Shown: in pieces, positions 55,931 to 64,000 of the stretch
Position numbering within the stretch: position 1 is the first letter of the stretch
Layout: the number at the start of each line of letters is the position of its first letter
Origin: Ypsolopha sequella
Taxonomy: Eukaryota > Arthropoda > Insecta > Lepidoptera > Ypsolophidae
NCBI GenBank assembly: GCA_934047225.1
Contig: OW203992.1
Coordinates: 5,817,501 to 5,881,500 of the forward strand
Direction: 5' to 3'
DNA length: 64,000 nt
Notes under the pieces: generated by a model
What the model saw: only the letters and a program-made list of their open reading frames with translations
Databases searched by the model: none
Told to the model about the DNA's origin: nothing
Translations under genes and position numbers: made by a program

Positions 55931-56243
55931 AAATTTTGAAAGGCTTTATCTCAGAAATTATTAAGTCTACAGGGACAGTTTTAGTTTCATTTTGTAGAAA
56001 ATTTAGTCTATTTAAAAAACGTACTACGTAAGTATTTAAAAAACTAGTCCTATAGGCTTAAAATGGCCAAAAACTGAAATAAAGGCGAACATTTTGCTGT
56101 TTTTTCGATTTATGACAAGGTTGCGTTCGGTGCTCGAGGTCAAAAACTTGGATTATTGATTGGGTCAATATCGTAAACAAGTCAGCAAAAAATCAGACCT
56201 AACATATTTGACGCAAGGTCTGAAGTTGAAGGTTACTGGCGTA
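55931..56243 (-). repeat. Right inverted arm of the Academ-like element
   Basis: Complement of 49,996-50,313, ending GGTTACTGGCGTA before the CTATACT direct repeat. By eye most blocks match with scattered substitutions and a few indels, so the two arms are not freshly homogenised. Confidence 0.85.
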
Positions 56244-56250
56244 CTATACT

Positions 56251-56370
56251 TGTTTACGTAAAACCCCAAGTCAATTAAGACAAGAAGCCTAAATTTCACT
56301 TTTTTTTTCACAGAACGGGTTATTGAACCTTGTTACAGTATAAGTTTGGCTATGGACTCGATTCGGTTAA
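56251..56370 (+). mobile_element. Right half of the MITE split by the Academ-like element
   Basis: AAGTCAATTA is shared with the 38.6-kb MITE copy just beyond its CTATA, and ACAGTATAAGTTTGGCTATG matches the right TIR (CAGTATGAATTTGGCTGCAT at 29.34 kb). Confidence 0.6.
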
Positions 56371-56581
56371 ACACCGCACTAAAACATAACCTAACCAAAA
56401 AGCGATTAAAATTAGTTAAGTTTTTTTTGTGTTCAATTCGGTTTTGTCAACGAACTAAATTTGGGTGCCCGTTTATTTGATTTTGCAAGGATTAAATTGA
56501 ATACACAGATTACTAAAAATAACGAACGTTATTGATATTTAAAGCGGTCCACAGACCACAAAATATTATAACGTAATAATT

Positions 56582-56720
56582 GCTGCGTTTAGTTTGAATG
56601 TCAGGCGAAGCCCGCCTAACACTGACAGCAGGTTAGCATGTTCAATTACAACGCGTGCAAAAGAGATAGCATGTAGTCCGTCTGACGTCGCGTCGTTTGA
56701 CGATCAAACTGAACGCAGCC
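56582..56720. mobile_element. 139-bp MITE
   Basis: Ends GCTGCGTTTAGTTTGA and TCAAACTGAACGCAGC pair with one mismatch. The GGCTGCGTTCAGTTTG end is familiar from insect MITEs. No coding. Confidence 0.7.
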
Positions 56721-57461
56721 CTTTATAACCTAGAATTTTGTGATTGTGAGTCGAAAAGACAACAACTTTGCAGTCGAACGAAAAAGCAACCAAGCTCAGA
56801 ATAAATAGGAGAGCAATCAAAGAAATAACTAATTAAAGCCATGGAGTGGGGGAAGAGCTAATAAATGCGGATAAAATTGTTGCAGAAGTCGCATACAAGA
56901 AAAAATTGTCGAGGTTATGTTCTGATCAAATCAGATGAAAAAAGTGCTTACAGGCTTACAGGTTAGTTTCTTATCCACTATGATGTCTTGAATGAACCTA
57001 AATATTTGTTTCAAGTACTAAAATATTACAACAAAGTACAATATACAAATATTACAACACCTTTTTCTTGTTTCAGAAAATAAACCTCTCGCCAAGTTTT
57101 TTACACGTATATAAGTACCTATATTTTTGAAGAGTTACCATTGGCTAAGGAACAACAAGCTCGCTTCGAGAACAGTAGTCAAAGAAAACTTAATCATCCC
57201 TTGAAACGCAAAGCAGTTCAAAGTCATGTTGACAGTGTATATAATGAAATGAAGTGAGCACAATTGAGTGAGGGCATTGTTAATTTTCCTCACGTTATAG
57301 CTCTAATGATTACTTACTACTCATAAGAGTTTGGTGTCCTATTTTTCAGAAGCGTTTAGGGTTCCTGTCAACGTTTAACCTGGTAGTATATGGGCAGATC
57401 AGGGATTCAAAATTTTAGATTTATTTACATTATATTTTAAGTATCTATATTAAGGTAGCGT
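56721..57461. other. No convincing gene
   Basis: A frame at about 57,127-57,254 reads EELPLAKEQQARFENSSQRK and ends at a stop soon after. It is coding-like in composition but unsupported by any family I recognise. Confidence 0.35.
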
Positions 57462-57628
57462 TCCTAAATACCGGGGCAAAGGTAAAAATGAACTGTCACC
57501 CGTTCCACATCCACCCGAGTGAAAACGAAAAGCACGAAGTTGTTCAATAAACCTTGTCAGAAATGGAAAATTCTCTTTGACAGTTAATTTTTACATTTAC
57601 CCGGATGTTTAGAAACGCAACGCATATT
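57462..57628. mobile_element. 167-bp foldback MITE
   Basis: Arms of about 45 bp: GCGTTCCTAAATACCGGGGC and GGTAAAAATGAACTGTCA pair with TGACAGTTAATTTTTAC and CCCGGATGTTTAGAAACGC. No TSD assigned. Confidence 0.75.
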
Positions 57629-58087
57629 AGATATAACAGTCTACATTTCTAAAATCTCAAATTCCCTGCGGTGCAAGGTTATACCATAAGCTAGCTAGTA
57701 AGAGAGTTCATTTAGAACACATGTTTTGGCTATTAAAAACTTATAAAATATAAAAAAATTTGTTAAGTACTTACTCCATATTTTATTAGCTGTCTAAAAT
57801 ATTCTTTGTTTATTGTATATGTTGCTACGAATTTTTAGGAGAACATAATGTAAAATAAAATAACATTTGTAATACATACTTATTGTTTTAATTTGCCATA
57901 AACTTTTTACATATTTTTCTAAATGAGAAGAATAAAAATAATCAAATTTTGAAACAATATTTGCAATAATTAATATTTGTCTCTATATACATCATATCAC
58001 CCCTATTCTGATAAGTTCTAAATAATTAAATTACAGTACTTTCTACTTTTCCAGATGTACAGAACGACTGGCTCTGTATTTAGCAGT
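57629..58087. other. No recognisable feature
   Basis: AT-rich, gene-free. Confidence 0.4.
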
Positions 58088-58250
58088 ACAACGATATGAA
58101 TCCCCCAGAAGGTGTCAGATGTGTTTTCGAGTATAAACTGTGAAATGCAAGTCGTAGTCCACACTCATACACCCATGTTTTACCAATGATTAGTATGTCC
58201 CAGCGTGATGATTGGTGAGCTCTATTGCTGTACTTCAGGCACAAAATGGA
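58088..58250 (-). mobile_element. SINE fragment
   Basis: Body of the SINE at 1.24 kb in the same orientation (ATAAACTGTGAAATGCAAGT; CCCAGCGTGATGATTGGTGA GCTCTATTG). The head is lost or too diverged. Confidence 0.7.
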
Positions 58251-58320
58251 CCCACACCTTAATGTGCAGACACGACCGAGTGCTCAAACCACATTAGACC
58301 ACAGGCGGTCATTTGGTAGT

Positions 58321-58505
58321 AATTAATGACTATGATTCCTTGTCAACATTCCCTTTCTTAGGGTATGGTACCATTACAGGAGTAATTTCAGACTTTTTTG
58401 CAACATGTGGACATTTCACTTCAGTAACTTCTCGGTTGACCAGCAGGCCATCAGGAGAAGCACTCAAAAACAGCCCAGCTTTGTCTTGTTCATAGTGCAG
58501 TATCC
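58321..58505 (-). pseudogene. Second YqaJ-type nuclease relic
   Basis: The minus strand reads LHYEQDKAGLFLSASPDGLL and VNREVTEVKCPHVAKKSEIT, then a stop. SASPDG and EVKCP are the catalytic Asp and Glu-x-Lys blocks of the YqaJ (lambda-exonuclease-like) family. Here the downstream residues (HVAKKSEI) differ from the gene at 22 kb and recall the other large insect YqaJ group. Upstream blocks (W..R..+ITAS) and the downstream Gln motif are not found, so only about 60 residues survive. Confidence 0.75.
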
Positions 58506-59093
58506 GGTGTTTATATAGGCGTCACCATTTATTTCAAGACATCTGAAAGTCATCTTCGCTATATTATATGCAAAAGCATGACTTGAATTGTAGTTCTACT
58601 CTGCTTCGGTTTTTTATTTCATAAGGGGTGGTAGCAGCAGGTACCTCTTGTCTCCTGGAATAAGTATTTTGAAAATAAGTTTGCAAACGCCACAAACATA
58701 TACCTACCTACTTATAGGAAACAATTTAATCAGAATAAGTATCTTGATTTATTTAGGAAAAATAGATTGGGGTGTACAAACAGTACAAAGCCACTTAGAA
58801 AAAACAAGACAAGACATATAATTTTTAGTGCCGCCTTTGGTAAACTCTGGGCGGAAAATGCTAGTTTTAACAGTACCATTTACCTTTTTTCTGCATCTGC
58901 TAAGGCCAACACGACATTTTCCTCCACTCTTACCTCGAAAACGATCAAAAAACATTCTAAATGAACTTGTTAAAATTTAATCGTCACGAAATATGTCTCA
59001 ACTAAAATTTGTCCGTTTTTAGTTTGACGTTTCTAAAATTTGACAGTTAGATGGTCACTTCGAATTGCAAAATTGTGTTTTGGTCTTAATTTA
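58506..59093. other. Debris between relic and copy B
   Basis: Overlapping frames on both strands at 58.75-58.96 kb have no family signature. In broken minus frames upstream of the relic I see no further YqaJ blocks. Confidence 0.35.
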
Positions 59094-59101
59094 ATTCAAA
59101 C

Positions 59102-61099
59102 CACGAACCTATACCCTAACCGGACTGAGTACTTGTTTCAAAAAACGTGAAGAACGAGAAGTCATACTAGATAATTTCATCTCTGTCTAAGTAGGGTAAC
59201 CATATTTAAAAATAATTGATTGAGACCACGTAGGTAGTAAAAACCGTATTCAAAACATTTATTTTATTGGTTTAAAGTCTTCTGCTTTAAAATAGCGGCT
59301 GCAGACTACTGGATTTTTGCACTTTACTTCGTTTACTAAAACTTCTAACCATTTTCTTCGGATATTTTCAGTTTTTGGAAGACTGTAATGTAAAACCCAA
59401 TATCATGGTTACTCTAGCGGTATCAATGTAAACATGTATCATTTCTCCGAGAAAACGTTGTAATTATGCCTTACCTATGAAACGATATCCCACATTTCCC
59501 AAAAATTTGGCTTCTGCAGCCCTTCACGCTGCATGCTATAACCATTTTTGCAAAAAATTATTAATTTTACAATTTTGTTTTCAAATGTCACGGCCGTGGC
59601 GCCATTTTTAGATAAAAGGGTTACCAGTTTGCAAGCATAAGAATAATCCCAACTTTATTAAGGAATGATTGATCTTACATTTACGGATAAAACTAAATGT
59701 AAAACATAAATAAACCTAACAAAAAAATAGTGACGGACTTCAAATGTAACTGCAGCCATTCGCTAAAAAGCTTAAAATAATTATAAAATGACAGATGGTA
59801 CCGAAATAACACTTTTTCCGCCTTCTTTCTTCCTAAAAAATATGTTCTTTAGAAGTCGGCGCTCTTATATTGGTTTCTGTGTTGCTATAACCAAGGGAAC
59901 GCGGTCACTTTTAAAGAACATATTTTTCAGGAACAAAGAAGTCGGAAAAAGTGTTATTTCAGTACCATCGATCATTTTATAATTATTTTCAACTTTTTTG
60001 CGAATGGCTGCAGTTACATTTAAAGTCGGTTACTATTTTTTGTTAAAAGTTTATTATTTTACATTTTTAGTGTTGACGGGTCAAATTGTGTAATGTGGAT
60101 AGTTCTTGTAAACGCGCTGTTGATATAAAACGAAGGACAAGTAATAATTGGTTATATTTAATAAATACCCTGTAATCAGCACCCTAATACAAACTGATTG
60201 CCGTAATCTCAAGTTATGTGCTGTCACCCGTTGAGGAGTTCTATGGTAATGAGGCCAAGATCAAAGTTCAGGTGGAGAAATTACAATTTACAAGTAGTAC
60301 TCGGCAATCACTATCCTAATACAAAGCGATTGCCTTAATCTTGAGTGGTATGCTGTCGTCCGTTAAGGAGTTCTATGGTGGTGAAGCCAGGATGGAAGGT
60401 CAGGTGGGTATTCTGATAATTTCCAAGAAATGCCCGACAATCAGCACCCTACCAAAGTGATTGCCGCAATCTCGAGGTAAGTGCTCTCATTCGTTAAAGA
60501 GTTCTATGGTAATGACTTAATAAGACCAGGATCGAAGGTCAGGTGGAAGATTGACAATTTCCAAGTAATACTCTGCGATCAACATCGTAGTACAAAGCGA
60601 TTTCCTTAATATCAAGTGGTACGCTGTTACTTTCTGAGGCGTTCCACTGCCTATCTCTGAAAACTTTCATCAGATCATGGTCAATCTTAAAATGGGACCT
60701 ACCTCAAAGGAAATTTTTCCAAACAAAAAAAGAATCATTCAATTCAGTTCAGAATTGACGGAGATAAGGAATAACATACCCAAAAAAAATACAGTTGAAT
60801 TGAGATCCTCCTCTTTTTTTCAAGTCGGTTAAAAAAAAAGTATTTACTAAAAGCTAAATACTATAAAGTCGTTGAAAAACTAAATCGTGAAAAACTCAAG
60901 CCTACCATCGCAATTTGTTTTTTTTGTGATGGCAACTGTGCGAGTAGGACACAGGCATCGACTGTGTGTTGTCCCGCTCGGCACGTTTTCTCTAGTTGGT
61001 TGTGTCATAATAAAATAACTTTTAACTGTATGAAATAGAGTCTATTTTTCTACGCGTAACATCCTTCAGTGCTCAATCCAGTTTACGTATACATCCATG
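59102..61099. mobile_element. 2.0-kb non-autonomous DNA element, copy B (8-bp TSD)
   Basis: ATTCAAAC is duplicated at 59,094-59,101 and 61,100-61,107. The ends CACGAACCTATAC and GTATACATCCATG correspond to those of copy A. The sequence is very close to copy A once its two nested insertions are removed, including the about 200-bp internal foldback and the four-unit tandem repeat. No transposase. Confidence 0.9.
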
Positions 61100-61573
61100 A
61101 TTCAAACTAACTTAAAATTAGTTTGCTCCTGTCAAAATAGGTTAGGTTGTGTTTTACCGAATAGCAAAAGTAATTTGACACATCTTAACTTAATTTTAGT
61201 TAAGTTAAGTCGTTTTTGTGCACATTCGAATCGATACCTATATCAATCAAAGTCACCGTACATACAATAAAATAGAACAGAACAACAAGCTTAAGCCCTT
61301 TTGAGTTACCCATGGTAGTAAATAACCAACGAAGCCTTCTAGAAATTATAAGTTTTCTGCAATATTTTCAGATAAAATAGGTTTTTTCTTATTTATTCCT
61401 TTGATGTGATAGCCGAAAGCGATTGGAAGCTTGAAAAAATAAATATTAGATAGTGAAACGATCTTTACCTACATGTTATTTTTTTGAAGATAATTTCGAT
61501 ATAGTAGATGCTAGTGATTGTTGGCACTTGGTGGAATTTACAAAACATTGTTTAAAAAAAAACACTCCACATA

Positions 61574-61789
61574 TACAGGCTGGTCCAAAAGGTGAAGTCA
61601 AAAAATTTTTTTTAGATTCCTCTTGAATTGAAGAATAACTCAATACGACTATGTAAAAAAAAAATACCATAAATCTTACTAATAAACAAGTTTCTCCGGT
61701 AGAAAATTCGCAAATATACATTTAAAAAATCATAACTTCTAAACTGCTAAAAAAAAATTTTTTGACGTCACCTTTTGGACCATCCTGTA
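61574..61789. mobile_element. 216-bp TA-flanked MITE
   Basis: TACAGGCTGGTCCAAAAGGT and ACCTTTTGGACCATCCTGTA form near-perfect ends, extended inward by GA.GTCAAAAAATTTTTTT and its complement. Mariner-type ends with TA. The 81-codon minus frame across it is not a gene. Confidence 0.85.
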
Positions 61790-62761
61790 CAGTAAACTTT
61801 ATTATGCCCGACCGGTTTCGCTGTAAAGCATTTTCTAGGGCCTTTTACAAATCCTAACTAACAAAGAAAATTATTTTATACTACAACCATGTCTAGAAAT
61901 GACGTGCATAAAATATTAAACAAAATAATTTCGATGTTTTACGAAGTGCCGACCATTACAAGTTATAGATTATTTCATTATATTACATCAAAACCGACCG
62001 GGGGATCTAAAGAGGCCGACTTGGGTTAATCATAAAATAATTTGAAAGTAGGATAGAGTCAGAACTTTTTCACGGGTGCAAGAGAGACGACATTAGAACG
62101 GAATCATAATTTGATTCAACCAAAGCGGCCATTTTAGAGGACCTGTAATAAGTGCATCTGATATATCCACATTACATACTCTTGGAATTTAAAACCAAGG
62201 TAAAACTTTTCTTGCAGAATAATGCATTCTACTCTATTAATGAATTCAAGAATTTAAACATAAAGCCATGTTCATTTCCTAATTAGACATTTAAATGTAT
62301 TTTTAATTAAGTATGACATTTTTAATTTTAATTTTAGCCACACATTTTTAATAATGGATTTCATATGCATACCGAATGTGTATGTACATTGTACATATTT
62401 TGCATTTATTGTGATATTTATAGTAATAATAATTGACAAACCTTTTATAACGTGCTTTGTTATATGGTGAATAAATATCTCATCTCATCTCATAATAAAT
62501 ATATTTCATTATTAGACGAATCAATTTCATTTCATAATGAAATTCACAGAACGAATTCATTTTGGTCATTAGTTAAAAAGAATTCGTTAATTTTATCTCG
62601 TGTTAATTTATTTTGATTTCATGTTAATAATGTCATGCATAATGTAACAAGAGACTTAATTTATGAACTGATTACTTAATGACCAACGAGAAGGTCTACA
62701 TTCAAATATCCACCCAAGCTTTTGACCTGATACTATTGTGCGTAGATGTTCATTATCACAT
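61790..62761. other. Gene-free, AT-rich
   Basis: AATAAATATCTCATCTCATC TCAT at about 62,470 resembles the (CATCT)n end of a LINE. No reverse-transcriptase frame. Confidence 0.4.
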
Positions 62762-62870
62762 TACGTCACGACATGAAACCCGAGGGGATGTCAGAGGTGT
62801 TCCGAAGTGTAAACTATGAAATGCACGTCACTGTCCAGATTTGGTACACCTGTTCTTCAACGACGATATG
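62762..62870 (-). mobile_element. SINE fragment
   Basis: CGTCACGACATGAAACCCGA GGGGATGTCAGAGGTGTTCC and AACTATGAAATGCACGTCAC match the end of the SINE at 1.24 kb. Confidence 0.7.
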
Positions 62871-62929
62871 TTTTTTATAATTATATGTTTCTGAATTTGA
62901 GCTAAAAATACTGCTTTTATGACTTTGTA

Positions 62930-63140
62930 ATGACTTTTAACCATTATTTTTTATTATTTTTTAAAGAATTGTCTGATATGACGTCACTTGAGAATGTTAG
63001 ACATTATACTCATTGTGATGTTTGATTGCTTATAAAAAAGTGGTCTGTTTCTGTCTGTCTACTCATCTGTCAAGTTAGTCGGAACGAAATTATTGTAAAT
63101 TTATCTTGATAGCAAAGGACACATTTCTAAACAGCCATTT
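62930..63140 (+). repeat. Interspersed repeat, inverted partner of 43.48 kb
   Basis: GATATGACGTCACTTGAGAA starts both copies and TTGATAGCAAAGGACAC ends them. A second GTGACGTCAC-like phrase lies just beyond. Confidence 0.75.
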
Positions 63141-64000
63141 CTCAAGTGACGTCACACGTTGCAGCTATTTCGTAAAAATATTCATCATCATGAGGTTTTT
63201 TAGACCACAAGTTCCAAAATACGGCTTATAAACCTAAATATCGAAATGGTTTTCGAATTAACACATCTTAGTATAATTTAATCTAAGTGAATTGTATCTA
63301 ATCTTACCCTCTTATTATTGTATGGGCATATGTATTTACAAAAATTAAACTACACATATCAATGATAAATCCTATATCAGCTTATGTGAAAATCTGGTAT
63401 TCACTGTGATCCAAATAAAAATAGAATTATAGTTCGTTGATACTAAACTTGTTTTCCAATTATACACCGTATTAACGTGCGATAAACCTCTTTTTGCATA
63501 GCATATCAACGTTTCAATGTTTGATTTATTGTCACTGAAAAATAATGTTTGTTTGAATAACGATAGGTTCCAAATTTAAGTAGTAGGTTTCTCTTTTGTT
63601 CTAACTCTTGCTGGCTTGGGAATACTGAGTGATGAGGCTAGTTATAGTGAAGCAGACCGAGCTAATGTGATCATTTATCAGAATATCAGATAAGAATTTA
63701 GGGTTCGGAGCGAATAGCCAGCAAAAATAGTGTTATGGGGGATGGGTGGTTAAAAAATAAGAAAAATCATAAGTTGTGCGTTTCGTAATGACACCCTATC
63801 GCATCAGGAGTATAATATTAGAGATGAGATTGCCGAAGTTTTCTTACAGATTCATAAATTCATAATTTCTGTAATTCAATAGCTATTTCCATTGTTTGCT
63901 TTTTGTTTGAAAGTCGATTTGACGGTTTTACATCTACGTTTTAAGTTTTGTTTTTATTGTCAGTTTGATAACTAAAATTCAATTTTCAAAAACAGTTCGT
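63141..64000. other. No recognisable gene
   Basis: AT-rich to the window end, with short frames only. Confidence 0.4.

Larger units (their letters stand above)
49989..56250 (+). mobile_element. 6.3-kb Academ-like DNA transposon
   Basis: The ends lie within about 320-bp inverted arms (49,996-50,313 and 55,931-56,243) sharing GCCAGTAACC/TCCAGTAACC ends and nearly identical internal blocks (GCACCGAACGCAACCTTGTC; GACTTGTTTA; ATAATCCAAGTTTTTGACC). CTATACT is directly repeated at the two junctions (49,989-49,995; 56,244-56,250), allowing a 4-7-bp TSD; Academ elements are recalled to make 3-4 bp. The coding region (finger ORF, 1,224-codon ORF, spliced terminal exon) carries an XPG-like nuclease and a Cys8-type finger, the recalled hallmarks of Academ. 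A SINE fragment has landed in the 3' part. Confidence 0.8.

Noticed and set aside
61476..61721. 81-codon minus-strand frame
   Set aside because: Crosses a 216-bp MITE and homopolymers; no motif.

Overview
The window looks like nuclear DNA of an insect, most probably a moth or butterfly. It is AT-rich and has insect-type spliced genes with short introns. It carries 290-bp repeats that begin GGGTTCCGTACCC and end near CGACTCGCACTTGGCCGG, a tRNA-headed SINE ending in (GATGAT)n, and short retroelements ending in CCAGCAGTGGACGAACTAGG. From memory, these are all characteristic of lepidopteran genomes. I found no convincing host gene, real tRNA, rRNA or CRISPR array. Almost all that can be explained is transposable elements, many nested in one another, with their boundaries shown by terminal inverted repeats (TIRs) and target-site duplications (TSDs).

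Layout. 0.4-3.6 kb: a 106-bp tandem repeat, a hairpin and a SINE. 4.3-6.7 kb: two TIR elements. 6.8-10.3 kb: a 3.6-kb element with an 8-bp TSD that carries three nested insertions or foldbacks; a second, un-nested copy lies at 59.1-61.1 kb. 10.7-11.9 kb: a broken THAP-domain gene. 15.7-16.8 kb: a satellite split by a Mutator-like element. 17.7-23.4 kb: two convergent genes, a THAP plus DDE transposase (+) and a SWIM plus YqaJ-type nuclease (-), together resembling the ISL2EU (IS4EU) class of two-gene DNA transposon, interrupted by a LINE fragment and a SINE. 25.7-26.8 kb: satellites. 27.0-34.7 kb: near-identical 550-bp inverted arms that enclose a hAT relic, a LINE fragment and MITEs. 34.9-49.9 kb: foldbacks, a hAT MITE, minisatellites and a decayed nuclease exon.

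49,989-56,250 holds the most striking object, a nearly intact 6.3-kb DNA transposon of the Academ type. It encodes Cys-rich fingers, a long transposase-like region, an XPG/FEN1-like nuclease domain and a C-terminal Cys8-type finger. It is flanked by about 320-bp inverted arms and sits inside an older MITE, which defines the insertion site. One frameshift near 51.12 kb separates the first finger ORF from the main ORF. 56.6-64 kb: small MITEs, a second YqaJ-type relic, SINE fragments and the second copy of the 8-bp-TSD element.

How the genes work together. Two autonomous-type systems pair a DDE-type or transposase-like region with a nuclease: THAP-DDE with YqaJ as two separate genes, and the Academ-like region with an XPG-like domain in one polypeptide. 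The short elements around them are non-autonomous. Several share ends or domain fragments (THAP, helix-turn-helix, FLYWCH-like) with such autonomous families.
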